A stretch of 64,000 nt of DNA. Source: Diogma glabrata (Eukaryota; Arthropoda; Insecta; Diptera; Cylindrotomidae). The stretch lies in the NCBI GenBank assembly GCA_963693315.1, contig OY856188.1, forward strand, positions 269,013,114 through 269,077,113. Reading direction: 5' to 3'. Made by a program: the position numbers and the translations under genes. Below, piece by piece: positions 11,395 to 23,559 of the stretch (position 1 is its first letter; every line of letters starts with the position of its first letter). The notes below the pieces were generated by a model that worked only from the letters and a program-made list of their open reading frames with translations, did no database searches and had not been told where the DNA came from.

Positions 11395-11864
11395 TGCAGA
11401 ATTTAAATTATTCTTATAGTACAATTTTTTTTCCAAATTTTGAGTTTTGACTTTCTTTGGGAAAACTTGAATAACTTGGTGCAAACTGCACCAATATTCG
11501 TCTATTTTAGCTTAAAAAAAGAAAAGTGATATTACTATAGGCTCTAAAAAATTAAAAAAAAATTAGTGTCTTGATTGGTTCAAAATTTATGGCGTTGAAA
11601 ACGGAAAAATTTAAAAAAAACGTGAATTTTTCGTATTTTTTCAATTTTTTTCGACTGTAACTTCCAGAATCCGTAATGGATTTTTGCAAAATACAGCTCA
11701 AAATATTTGTTGGCATATTTACTACGCACATGTTTTATTAATATATATACTTTGTTTGTTTGAGACCCGAAGAATTGGTTTTTCTTGATAATCTCAAAAA
11801 CAAGAACTTACCAAAAAAATTTAATAGAATATTCGTGTTCAGGAGGTCGAGATCCAAAATAGAC
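11395..11864 (-). repeat. Right terminal inverted repeat
   Basis: The inner part pairs with 9319-9560. The outer part (ATATTCGTGTTCAGGAGGTC and neighbours) matches the tip of the relative at 45.3-46.6 kb. It contains a short perfect palindrome, TTGGTGCA-AAC-TGCACCAA, at 11476-11494. Confidence 0.75.
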
Positions 11865-11869
11865 TAAGA

Positions 11870-12430
11870 GCCCGCGATGGCCAGACCTTCGTTATATTAT
11901 AAAAGCTTTCTGTGCGTTCTGTAATAGAGCGCTGCTTCGGTGAATAATCAAAGATGTGGCATAGCAGGCCGCGTACCTAGTGAGATTTGTAATGCCCCAA
12001 GCTAGCTTCAGTAAGAGGGGTCGAAAGATTAATACCTTCTGCTCCAACACATATAACAGTTTTGTACATGTGTCACATGGTATGATTGGATGAAATAACG
12101 AAGCAAGGGAGAAAATGAGACTCTGGCGACCCCCATACGTAAAAAGATAAACCACAATCACCACATCCAACCCCATCTGTCAATACACATTCACAAGCTC
12201 TCGCCCCTTCATCTACTCATGCACGCACCCACACACACACACCCACTCACACATGCACACCAACACCCGCATACATCCATATGCATACATGTAACCTTAT
12301 CACTAATAAGTTAAAGTTACTCACCCCATTATGTGATCAGCTCCCCCTCTCCAGTTTCTTCCGTTAGTCGGTCCCCATTAGGACTCTTAGCATCAAACGA
12401 AAACCGCCACTCAAATTGATGGCACCAAAT
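11870..12430 (-). repeat. Dispersed repeat family R, copy 1
   Basis: On the minus strand it contains, in order, TTGGTGCCATCAATTTGAGT, GGGGTGAGTAACTTTAAC, a TG/GT-rich microsatellite region (the CA-rich run at 12205-12285), GTGGTGATTGTGG, GTCGCCAGAGTCT, GAAGCTAGCTTGGGGC and GCTATGCCAC. The same words in the same order occur on the plus strand between 57.7 and 59.04 kb. It is GC-richer than its surroundings. Class unknown; a solo LTR or a MITE are both possible, and I could not define the ends. Confidence 0.7.
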
Positions 12431-12477
12431 GAACAGATTATGCATCCAGCCACATTAAATAAATAAAAATGGTAGGG

Positions 12478-12580
12478 CGTTTGATGAAATACTCTTAATA
12501 ATTGATGTTATGGACTATGGAATAACCAGTCAGATGTTGCTTCCGATTTTAAAATGCATGTATAGCCAAATTCAACAAAT
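12478..12580 (+). repeat. Minisatellite, left part (interrupted by transposon)
   Basis: Diverged unit of the minisatellite that continues at 16876. It shares the GCCAAATTCA(A/C) word and the GATGATG/CCAGTCA-type spacing with the right-hand units. Confidence 0.5.
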
Positions 12581-12983
12581 GTGTCCTTTAGGTTCAAAAA
12601 CGATCTATTCCACTTTACGAGTTTTCGAGATAAATGAAAAAAACTTTTTTTTTTAAATTATTTACAAAAACGGTGATTTTATTGTTTAATTCATTTCTTT
12701 AGGTATTTTTAATTAATTTGTTTGAAGTGTAAAACAATGTAGGTAGTAAAGTTAAGCTGGTATTTTAGAAACAATTTTGGAATAGACACGTTTTGAATTT
12801 TACACGATGGAATAGGTTCGTTTTGAAACACATTACTGCTGGAAAAGGTATGTTTTGAAACTAACATTTTGATTGATCATTTGGTTTTCTGCCAAATCGC
12901 TGGCTTTTCGAATTTTTAAACCAAGAATTTTTTACCACGTTGATTGATTTTAGATAATACAATAAAACAAAATATTGATTTCT

Positions 12984-13197
<214 letters not shown>

Positions 13198-13336
13198 ATA
13201 AGTTTTATATCTTTTTTAAATAAACAATAACGAAAAATCACATATGAAACAAAATAAAATAAAAATTATAAAAATCACAATAAATTCAATCACATAATCT
13301 AATTCAGTAGGTAAAAAATAATAATATCACTCAAAT

Positions 13337-14314
13337 TTAATATGTAAAAATTGCAGCAAAGGATTTATAAATTTGTAATGCATCTTCCACTTCTATGTTA
13401 TTGCAACAAATAGGGTCGTCTTCATCAAAAGATTGAACAATTTGTTGATTATTGGTATCTATAATATTTTTGTAGAAGTTTAAATTCTGCATACTTCTTC
13501 AATTACTACCAAAATGTTTTTTTAACAGTTTATCCACATCCGAAATTTTTGCCTCTTTCACTTTTACACCATTAGGAATTACTGGAAACTACTGCAGCAC
13601 CTCGTTTGCACCTCGTTTAATATTTGGCTTTGGTTCACCAATGTCTGATTTGTAAAATGGCTCTCCTCGCACTTTAATGATGCCGCGATTAGTTTTGGTT
13701 ATTATAAACCGTTTGCTTGGGTTGAATTTGAAATGCCACGCAGATGGTGCTTTAATTGTTTTTGTGACTTCGGCTTTAAAATCCAGAACGGTACACTCTT
13801 CGCTGCTCAACCCAATTAAAGTACCGTGTTCTTTGTATATATTTAAATAATCTTTAAGCTCCACGATTGTTTCTTTCATTTTTCCTTTTTTTTTTTTTCA
13901 ATTTGGGGGAGGGGGAGGGGGAATGTACGAATGAACCTGTGATAAAAAGTATTCGCACATTCCCACCATAATAGAATTTTTATTCTGGCCACCACATCCG
14001 TCGGCCACTAAGCGAACTGTGTCTATATTGTTTAGATTCATGTGGCAAAGTCGATGGTAAACGGCCGAAGTTATTTTATTTCAGCCCTTGGTGTGAACAT
14101 TCTCGGTCCAGTAACACAGAAAGACGTTGTCTGTTGTGAGAGCAAAATGACCAGTTCCCACAACCATGCCAAACAAATACATATACAATTGGCGGCTGTG
14201 ATATGCGGCTTGATCCGGAACTTTTGGCAATGGCTGAATGAATCGTTTATGACTAAGAATGTTTCTTTTTTTACGCGGCTGTTTGCTGATAACGGGCGAT
14301 TCAATTAAATCCAT
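13337..14314 (-). pseudogene. Uncharacterised DDE-like transposase, four in-frame stops
   Basis: A single minus-strand frame (ATG at 14314-14312, final TAA at 13339-13337) spans 325 codons. It is interrupted only by stops at 14083-14081, 13900-13898, 13591-13589 and 13501-13499, with no frameshift. Blocks in order: YHSRQLYMYLFGMV; VFLCYWTENVHTKG; VRLVADGCGGQNKNSIMVGM (a conserved Asp followed by GGQNKN, the family hallmark); KETIVELKDYLNIYKEHGTL; WHFKFNPSKRFIITKTNRG; and a C-terminal IPNGVKVKEAKISDVDKLL and LNFYKNII. This matches a large arthropod family known to me only as uncharacterised proteins with a transposase-like core. A Pro-coding C-rich run (13904-13921) replaces the usual sequence after SYIPP. 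Relatives are longer at the N-terminus, and a foldback sits just upstream. Confidence 0.8.
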
Positions 14315-14331
14315 TTTCTAAACAATATTCA

Positions 14332-16398
14332 TAGTGGAGTCATATTAGCATTTTATATTGATGTAAGAGCAAAGTTGAATTTTTTTTGTTTTATGTTAAG
14401 GACATAAAAGTTAGTGGACATGTAATTATTTAGCAAATTTGGAGGTCCGGAAGTGCCTCAAAAATGGCAAAAACTGGTTTTTTGGTGTTTTTTGAGTAGG
14501 TCGCTTCACTATTTTTGAAATATTTCGGCCTCTAATGATCATAAAAAAAAAACAAAAAATGCAAAATGTTTGTGATTAAATTTCAAATCTATCTAGGAGG
14601 GTTAGATACTTTAAAAGTGTAACCTAACCTCAAAAAACCGAATCGCGTGACTTTTTTTTTTTTTTTACTAAATTTATGATAAGGGGCGGAAAAATCGTCG
14701 AATTTTCATGAAAATTTCAGGAAACATGTATTTTAATATTCTCAATATGGGATTTAATTTTTATGAAAAAATTTTAATTTTTTCGGCCACAATTGGCATT
14801 TTTCGTTAAATTTGGCAAATGGTGCCATTTTATGAGAAGTCATCCAAAATAAAATTTTTTTTTTTAATCTGTACTTTTTTTTATTTACCTTAATTTAAGT
14901 ATAATTAAAATTATGTTGCCTTAATTTAAATGCCCATTTTTGGGCATGAAAAAAAAACATTAATTTTGGCATTTTTTTGACATTTTACCATATATACGGT
15001 ATTATTTATGCTATTATCATGATTTTTGCATAAAAGTGAAATAGGCAATTCAAATTAATAAAACATATTTTTTAAAATTATACATAGCCTACAAAACTTT
15101 TTTTTCTTGCAATGCCCTAAATTGCTTATGGTAAATAATTAAAATTAAACTAACAAAATATACGACATAATAATAAAAAATAGCAGTTGAAGTAGTATAT
15201 AAGTAATAGTTTAAGCAAAAATTGTAATAATAATTTAAACTGAGGATGGCGTAAGTCGAAATCGATATTCAATAAAATAAAAAATAAAATTCAAATTCTT
15301 ACTATAAGAAAGTTTATATTATTATTAATAAAATAAAAATTTTAAAAATAAACAGCAAAAAGTATATTTTTAAATATTGCATTTTAATTCAAAAGTGACG
15401 AAAGCACACAAACAGTGAATAATATGGAAAACCATAATAACGCATATAGAATTTTCAATTGAAAACATAATTGGCGTAAAATTATTTATGCTGTCTATTT
15501 TGAAAAATGTTTGAAAAAAATTGAATATTACATTTTTTCAAAATCTCATATCAAATATTTACATTAATTGTAATAACATTTTAATTATTTACCAAAAGCA
15601 ATTTAGGGCATTGCAAGAATAAAAAATTTTGAAGGTTATGTATAATTTTAAAAAATATTTTTTATTAATTTGAATTGCATATTTCACTTTTATGCAAAAT
15701 GCATGATAATAGCATAAATAATACCGTATATATGGTAAAATGTCAAAAAAATGCAAAAATTAATGTTTTTCTTCATGCCCAAAAATGGGCATTTAAATTA
15801 AGGCAACATAATTTTGATTATACTTAGGTTAAAGTAGATAAAAAAAAGTACAGATTAAAAAAAAAAATTTTTATTTTGGATGACTTCTCATAAAATGGCA
15901 CCATTTGCCAGATTTAACGCCAATTAAATGCCAATTGTAGCCGAAAAAATTAAAATTTTTTCATAAAAATTAAATCCCATATTGAGAATATTAAAATACA
16001 TGTTTCCTGAAATTTTCATGAAAATTCGACGATTTTTCCGCCCCTTATCATAAATTTAGTAAAAAAAAAAAAAAAGTCACGCGATTCGGTTTTTTGAGGT
16101 TAGGTTACACTTTTAAAGTATCTAACCCTCCTAGATAGATTTGAAATTTAATCACAAACATTTTGCATTTTTTGTTTTTTTTTTATGATCATTAGAGGCC
16201 GAAATATTTCAAAAATAGTGAAGCGACCTACTCAAAAAACACCAAAAAACCAGTTTTTGCCATTTTTGAAGCACTTCCAAATTTGCTAAATAATTACATG
16301 CCTACTAACTTTTATGTCCTTAACATAAAACAAAAAAAAAATTCAACTTTGCTCTTACATCAAATATATCACTTTTTTTTACTAATTTGACTCCACTA
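14332..16398. mobile_element. Foldback element, 2067 bp, with arms of about 825 bp
   Basis: Two long arms, 14332 to about 15155 and about 15570 to 16398, are inverted copies with high identity, around a central region of about 415 bp. Shared words include TAGTGGAGTCA at the tips, GATGTAAGAGCAAAGTTGAA, TTAGATACTTTAAAAGTGTA and GATAAGGGGCGGAAAAATCG. TCA lies on both sides (14329-14331, 16399-16401) and may be a 3-bp target duplication. There are no coding frames. It interrupts the upstream region of the transposase gene in the surrounding transposon, so it is the youngest layer. Confidence 0.9.
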
Positions 16399-16875
16399 TC
16401 ATAGTTAAAATTAAATTAAATTAAAAATTCATTTTATGTATTATAAAATAATTACTATTTACTTACTAGATAATAATAAAAATTGATGTAGCTTACAAAA
16501 AATCAACCACTTTCAAACAAATATCACGATCGATTGATTTTTGCATACGATTATTATGAAATAAAGGATTTTGGTGCCAAACGCATGTTTTGGAATAGGC
16601 ATGTTTTGTTTTTTAACGACATGATTCTTATTGGAATAGATTGTTTTTGATTGCAAAATAAAATGGAATAGCTTTCTTTTGTTTAAAAAGTTATGACGGA
16701 ATAGATTGCTTTTGAAACGTAACTGTAATTTGGTACCCAATTTTCTCAGAAATAGATAAGTATTTTTGAATTTTTGCTTTACGTATACTTGCAGTTTAAT
16801 GGAAAGAAACGAAATCAATTAAAAACTCAAAAATTTCGAAAAGTGGAATAGATCGTCTTTGAACCTAAAGGACAC

Positions 16876-17140
16876 AAATATAATAGTAAGGCTGTGGTGG
16901 AAATAATCATAATAAACGACGATATATACAGCCAACGGCTAGTCCCGATATTTGAATGTAGTATGGCCAAATTCACTAAAAACAATGATGTGGCTGCTGT
17001 TGCATTAATATTAATAAACGATGATGTATCCAGCCAAAGGTTGTTCCAGATATTAAAAAGTTGGTATATCCAGTCAATAAAAATAATGGTAAGGCTGTTG
17101 TTGCAATAATATTAATAGACGAAGATGGATTCTAAATAAA
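16876..17140 (+). repeat. Minisatellite, right part (about 105-110 bp unit)
   Basis: Repeated words AATAATGGTAAGGCTGTTGT, ATTAATAAACGATGATGTAT, CCAGCCAAAGG and CCAGATATT recur about every 105 bp. The 71-aa frame at 16894-17109 is a by-product of the repeat. The transposon at 12581-16875 inserted into this array. Confidence 0.7.
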
Positions 17141-18655
17141 AATCCCAGGTTCCCAGTATCCACCGATTGACCGCTTGTATATTGGTACATATAGTCTACA
17201 AACGTCATTCCATCCGTCAGGTTAACAATCACAATGCAAACACTTAAGTTCTATTTTTTTCTTTGTGGTTATATTTCTAGTTTCTCTATTTAAATTTTTT
17301 TTTATACACTGATAATAGTTTTAGAGCTTTCCTAGTCTTATTTAATTAACAGACAACAAATTTATCCTATTATCTTACTTATTAGTTCTTATTGAAATTT
17401 AAATTCACAGCACAAAAAAAATTGGCTGAATGATCCAACGTTCGAGAAGCAAACAAAAATCCTAATCTTAATATGTAATTGATTTTCTTTGTTGTCTTCT
17501 CGATAGTTCGGCGGTGAACAGGGTACATTCACAAAATTACATATATAATTTTTTTTTATGTATATTAACAATTACTAACAAATAAATTACTTTATTTTTT
17601 TGCTTATTTTATCTAATCAGATAAGTAGACTGACGCTCAGGAATTTCACCGAAAAATTCATTTGACGACAAGTACAATTTTCAATTTTCTAACACATGAT
17701 TTAGCTTTTGTTAGGATTTACGTTCGGGGTACTCAGAGGACATGACACATATGCCATTTTCTTCTAGTCACTTCTTATTTAATTTACTGCGCACTGAATA
17801 TATTTATAATTGACTATGACAAGAATTTGTTACACACAAAAACAAAGAAATTGTACTATTAAAAAGTCACAATTGACACAGACAGTCTCTTACTTTTTGG
17901 TTTAACATAATCACAAAATGTTAATAATCACACTGTATAAACAAATTTGTCATCCAACTCACCAATCCAATAAAAAAGAGAATCTCGATTTTCTCCAAGG
18001 TGCTTGACATTCCATCAGTTTTGGCAATCAGCAACAAAAACACACAGCTTATCCATCACCAGCCTACCATCGAACAAAAAAAAAAGCCACACCCTAGCAG
18101 ATTTCAAAAATAATCAACAAAATAATCGTATGGAATGATAATAATCAACTAACAGACAGAGAACATCTATCGGCTCTTATTTACGGTAAAATTAACGGCC
18201 GTTTGTAAACAATAACAAAACGATAAGTTTGTTTCTTGGGAATTTTTTCGTTAATTATTGTATCCACTAAGGAGTTTGGGTTGCACAGCTGACTCGTAAC
18301 AAACTTGAAAGAAATTCATGCAAAAGACGATTACGCACTGAATGTAAGAAATTGTGTTTGAAAAGGGTAAAAATAACTTCAAAAGATCTTGTTAATATAA
18401 AATTAATGCGTGTGAGAAAGTAGTGCGACTCTAAATTCCAGGAATTGGACAACAGCTTCGCAACAGTTCCTACTCAGGTAGGAACGATTAGCGACATATG
18501 AAGTTCATGGTGGATTTGGCAGGGAGCAGTAACAAAGAGGCCTCCAAAGTTTCGTGAAAGTATGAAAGGTAATTTTTTTACTGCACGTCACGTCACCCAT
18601 TGCCAGACAATTTCTATCGTGGCAACCCCCTGCCAGACACCACTAAACTTTATCA
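17141..18655. other. Unassigned stretch
   Basis: AT-rich, with a GC-richer patch around 18420-18640. No supported gene. Possible old repeats without a visible relative here. Confidence 0.5.
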
Positions 18656-18659
18656 ATTT

Positions 18660-19480
18660 GTTGTAGATAGAATAGAATAGAATTTAAATAGAATTTTTGA
18701 ATTTTGTATATATATTTTTAGAATTTTGAAAAAAGTTTCAATTTTTGATTTTGTAAGAATTTTTGGAATATTTTTAGAATTTTGGAAAAGTTTGAGTTTT
18801 TAAGAATTTTTGGAATATTAATGGAATTTTGAAAAAGTTTCAATTTTTGAATTTTTAAGAATTTTTAGAATATTATATTAGAATTTAGAAAAAGTTTAAA
18901 TATTTGATTTTGTAAGAATTTTTGGAATATTTTTAGAGTTGAGAAAAATTTTTAATTTTTGATTTTATTATAATTTTGGAAAAAGTTTCAATTTTTGATA
19001 ATATTATAATTTTTGCAATATTTTTAGAATTTTAGAAAAAGTTTGAATTTTTAAATTTTTAAGAATTTTGGAATATTATTAGAATTTAGAACAAGTTTAA
19101 ATTGTTGATTTTATTCTATTTTTTGGAATATTTTTAGAATTTTGAAAAAAAAAAATAGAATTTTTGAATTTTATATATATATTTAGAATTTTGAAAAAAG
19201 TTTCAATTTTTGATTTTGTAAGAATTTTTGGAATATTTTTAGAATTTTGAAAAATAAATTTTTGATTATATTATAATTTTTTATAATTTTGGAAAGATTT
19301 TTGATTTTGTTATAATTTATGCAATATTTTTGAATTTTTGAAAAAAGTTTTAATCTTTGATTTTGAAATAATTTTTGCAATATTTTTAGAATTTTCTTTG
19401 AAAAAAGTTTGAATTTTTGATTTTATTTAGTTTTACAATATTTCTGGAATTTTGAAAGAAATATGAATTTGTGAATTTGA
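18660..19480 (+). repeat. Degenerate satellite array (45-65 bp units)
   Basis: About 15 worn copies of a unit containing GGAATATTTTTAGAATTTTG, AAAAAGTTT, CAATTTTTGATTTTGT and AAGAATTT. The same array occurs inverted at 22930-23520 and as a short run near 9290. Confidence 0.85.
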
Positions 19481-19806
19481 AATATTTTCTCGAAACGCTA
19501 ATCCATTTAGCTTTTGAGTAGTTTGCTGATTGTAGAATCTTTTCTCTTAATTATGTTAATCTATGAACTGTTATAATTTTCCGACAACGTAGTGATTTTT
19601 CGTGTTAGTTTTGTAATACATATCTAAACAGAAATAAAAAATACTTGTACTTTAACAAAAAGTCATGTTTGATATACATCGCCGTCCAAAACAAAAAACA
19701 AGGTCCTCATAAAAGTCTTTTGCCGAAAACTATATCAAAATCCTTAACCCAGACCGAAGTTTTGATATCTCAGAGCTGTGAGATTTCAGCCCCTTCATAT
19801 TTTTAT
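19481..19806. other. Short unassigned stretch
   Basis: A 60-codon frame at 19645-19827 runs into the next MITE, so it is not a gene. Nothing else is recognised. Confidence 0.5.
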
Positions 19807-19808
19807 TA

Positions 19809-20580
19809 TAGGGTCATTCCATTTTAAAGTCAACCTTCAGGCAAAATTGTTTTTCTTCACAAAACTGTAACTGTGACCTATCATTTTATTTTTCATATAT
19901 TTTACTATAAGATATGGCAACAACTGTGAAAATTACAATCTAGTTATTTTGTTTAGAATGCAATTAAGCGCATGGTTGTGAAAAAGGCTTAATATACGAG
20001 ATAAAATATATCTGAAAAGAATTTAGCATAGCACACATATTATAAACTGAATTGTTTTAGACTTTTTATTTTCTGAAAGCTCAAGTTGGGAGTGTCTGAA
20101 TTGGACTACTTTGCTTTCCAAATAAATGAGGTAAGAATTCTAAATACATGAATTCTTTTGTGTTACGTTAGTCACGTTACGTTAGTCACACATAATTTTA
20201 ATTAAAAGAGTCAATTTATGAAAAACTAGCATATTTTTTAAAAAGTTATTGGCTTTTTTAAAAAATACATTAATTGCATTGAAGAAACTTATCAATAAAT
20301 TTTATGTACATTTTCAACATCTAGAGAATTTTTGTTTATAATTTGGGTGTTAATTTAATGGTATAAAAAATGTTACGTTAGTCACATTTAAGTTTTTATT
20401 TAAAATATAACTAAAACTTTTAATTTAAACAAAAAAGCTTTCTGATTTAGATAAATAAACTAGATTTACATTTTAAAAAGTAAGCTTGTGCTTAAAATAA
20501 TCTTTACTATTTAAGTTATAAGGAAACAAAGTTGTGAGTTTTGGTATAAATGTTACGTTAGTCATCTTGGAATGACCCTA
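19809..20580. mobile_element. MITE with TIR TAGGGTCATTCC and TA target duplication
   Basis: TAGGGTCATTCC(A) at 19809 is repeated inverted as (T)GGAATGACCCTA ending at 20580, and TA stands on both outer sides (19807-19808, 20581-20582). The 772-bp body has no coding frame and carries four direct copies of GTTACGTTAGTCA. The TA duplication is typical of Tc1/mariner-type mobilisation, which is inference. Confidence 0.8.
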
Positions 20581-20582
20581 TA

Positions 20583-22058
20583 GACTAAAGGAAATAGATA
20601 AAATGAAAGAAAAAACTCAAAAAGTCGACGTACAGCATCAGCGCCATTTTTAAAAAATTTATTTTATTTTATTTTTTAAAACATATTATTTTTAACAGTG
20701 TAAGCTGCGTTTAAAAGTTTACTGTATAGTTTTTCGTAGAAGGCCAGTTTTTTACCTTGCATACGCACTTAGGTGCAATTAGTTTTTCAACGTTTTTCTA
20801 AATTAGAACTTCCAAACACATTTTGGGCCCCTTTGGTTTTAAATTAAAATGGTCCGATGCAAATTTCGTCTTTTTGGGACGGATAACACGTCTTCCATCA
20901 CCATTCTTTTTACACCACCCTGTACAACAATAACATATTAAACCTTCTATGGGCACACTCTGTATTAATATTTACAATAATATGTATTTGCAATGTCACG
21001 AAAAGCTAAATATTGCATACTCATGTTAGTATAATTTTCCCTAATAAACAATTTGAGAGAGAAAAAAAAAAAATCCCAAATCCTAATTTTTGTTGCTGTA
21101 ATTTGATAAATGATGGTTTTTCCAATCTAAAGGAAATTTTTTTTTGTAACGTTTTACGTTATTTTTATCCACACATAATGATACGTTACGATAGTCAAAT
21201 TACGAATTTCGATTAAAGGAACATAAAACCGAAATCAATAATAGAGATTTATTTATGTGTTCGTGTTAATTTGGTTTATTTGTTGTTCTCGATTGTATGA
21301 TTTGATTTTTATTAGAAGTTAATAGAAATTAATGAAATCTTAATGAGGTTTTATTTGAATTAATTTATGGAATAGATTTTCCAATGAAGTGTGAATAGAT
21401 AGTATTATAACAACTTGAATTTTAAAATGAACGCACGATGTGGCACTGATATATAGTTAAACGAAAAATTTAAATTAGCATTATGGACATCTACATTCAA
21501 ACACTAAATATATATTCAATAAATAAAATAATTTTTTTTTTCAAAAATTAATAACAATAAAATGGTGAAAAATTATCTCATTGAAAATCATTTTAATTAA
21601 AAATTCCCAAAAGGGAAAACACGAAAAATAAAATCCAAAATTGTTTTAACCGGAGGAAAGAGATTGTAATAGGAAATTTAATTTTTAGTTTATCGTTAGA
21701 GGAAAATTGGGTTGTGAAAACGAATAAATTTTAAAAATTGTTATCAAAATTTTGTAAATTGTTTGTGTTTTTGTGTTTGAAAAATTTAATTAGTATGGTT
21801 TTTCAATTGGAAAAATATTTTTTGTTTTAATAAAGTAATTAATTATTGTGTTAAAAGAAACTTCGATCAATCGAAGATTTGAATCAAAAAACAACCTAAA
21901 AAAGTCAGCCAGATGATTCACATCAGACGAGGTTTAATTCATGCTGTTGTATTTTCTACTTTATATAACCATGTCTGTGGGTAAGCTGACAGAAACCATC
22001 TAAGTAGTATAAACAGTTAAACTTCGTTCTTATCTCAATTTGTACTGTGTATTCTTGT
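20583..22058. other. Unassigned AT-rich stretch
   Basis: Contains TACACCACCCTGTACA near 20910-20926, an end-like palindromic word, and one variant GTTACGATAGTCA near 21185. No gene is supported. Confidence 0.45.
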
Positions 22059-22262
22059 ACACTGTGTATTCCTTATAGTAAACTGGAGAGGAATTGCGTG
22101 CCTTGAGATTTTTATTTTCCGTCTAGCTTTAATCTGTGAAATCGAATATTCTTTTCTTCAGCTCAGTGCAAATGCTGAACTGTGCGTAAAAAATTTCATT
22201 AGAAGACGGATTCAAATGAGCTTAAGAAAGGTGCTCTGACGATCTCAAAAGTCTGAGGAACC
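22059..22262 (+). repeat. Dispersed repeat family S, copy 2
   Basis: Starts ACACTGTGTATTCC and contains GGAATTGCGTGCCTTGAGAT, CGTCTAGCTTTAATCTGTGA and GGATTCAAATGAGC. It aligns with the copies at 4537-4745 and 29490-29680. It ends about 40 bp before the next TIR element. Confidence 0.7.
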
Positions 22263-22929
22263 AAAACTAAAAATAAATATTATTCACTTTTATGTCTATG
22301 TCATTTAGAGTGGGGCGATTTAAAAATCTTAATGGGCCCCTCGCGATTCTGATTCCTGGAGTTGTACTGAGCAAAAAAGTCCACTAGACCATATGTCTAC
22401 GGTGAAAACCGAGCTTGCGAATTTTTGTCTGAAGTTTTTTTTGTCTCAATTTATGTTTTGTGAAAACTTGCAAATTTTCTTAGGCTCATATCTCGTAAAC
22501 CATTTGGAATTTTACTATGAATAAAACAAGTAAGCTGTAGTTCTTGACCTCAGCTACAAATTTGCTGGGTAAACAAACCGAAAAAAATCACATCTTCATG
22601 ACCAAAAACACGAAAATGCCAAAAAATCTAGATTCTGAATAAATCCTAAAACAGACATTTGTTAAATTTTTTGACACCATTTCTGGGTAAAAACTGTATT
22701 TGAGGTTATGTTTTCAGACTCTCATATCAAGGGTCCCTGAAGCGAACATCGTAACCGTCAACTTCAATGAAAGTCCCTGAAGCGAACATCAACTGCATAA
22801 CCGCCAACTTCAATAGAATTTGATTAAAATATATTGCTTTTGCACTTTTTTTGCTTTTTTAATAAATATTATAAATTATAATTATTATAATTATAATAAA
22901 TATTGTAAATTTTATAATAAATATAATAA

Positions 22930-23520
22930 ATTTAATAATAAGGGTTTCGAGAAAATATTACAAAATCAAATTCATATTTTCAAAATTCCAAAAATATTGT
23001 AAAAATTAAATAAAATCAAACTTTTTTGAAAATTCTAAAAATATTCCAAAAATTATTACAATATCAAAGATTAAAACTTTTTTCAAAAATTCTAAAAAAA
23101 ATTGCAAAAATTATAACAAAATCAAAAACACAAACTTTTTTCAAAATCCCAAAATTATTTCAAAAATTTGTAATAAAATCAAATATTTAAACTTTTTCTA
23201 AATTCTAATTCAAACTTTTTCCGAAATTCTAAAAATATTGCAAAAATTAAAACAATATCAAAAAAATTGTAACTTTTTTCAAAAATTATAATGAGATCAA
23301 AAATTTAAAATTCTAAAAATATATAGATAAAATTCACAAATTCAATAATTCTATTTTTTTTCAAAATTCAAAAAATATTCCAAAAATTATAACAAAATCA
23401 AAAATTAAAACTTTTTCCACATTCTAAAAAATTTTGCAAAAATTATTACAAAATTAAAAATACAAACTTTTTTCAAAATTCCAAAAATATTTTTAAAAAC
23501 TATAACAAATTAAAAAATTT
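22930..23520 (-). repeat. Degenerate satellite array, inverted relative of 18660-19480
   Basis: Worn units with CAAAATTCTAAAAATATTCC, AAAAATTAT and AACTTTTT, the reverse complement of the 18.66-kb array. It lies inside the 22304-25346 TIR element. Confidence 0.8.
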
Positions 23521-23559
23521 CCATGTCCATTTTCATTTTCAATTACATTTACGTCATAA

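Larger units (their letters stand above)
9319..11864 (+). mobile_element. Long-TIR DNA transposon carrying an uncharacterised gene
   Basis: DNA at 9319-9560 reappears inverted at about 11395-11640, with matching words such as AAAATACGAAAAATTCACGT, ATCAAGACACTAATTTTTTT and AAGTTATTCAAGTTTTCCC. The right arm continues to about 11864 and matches the ends of the element at 45328-46570, so the left arm here is truncated by about 220 bp. The arms enclose a single decayed gene in plus orientation. Long TIRs around one gene argue for a DNA transposon. The superfamily and target duplication cannot be assigned because the left end is missing. Confidence 0.75.

Noticed and set aside
11870..12430. Repeat R as a solo LTR with TATA-like TATTATAAAAG and a TGGCACC primer-site-like word
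   Set aside because: No TG...CA boundaries or flanking duplication could be fixed, and no second LTR or pol gene is nearby; kept as an unclassified repeat.
14042..14308. Plus-strand 88-codon frame and second minus-strand frame
   Set aside because: Shadows of the minus-strand transposase with the ADGCGGQNKN motif.
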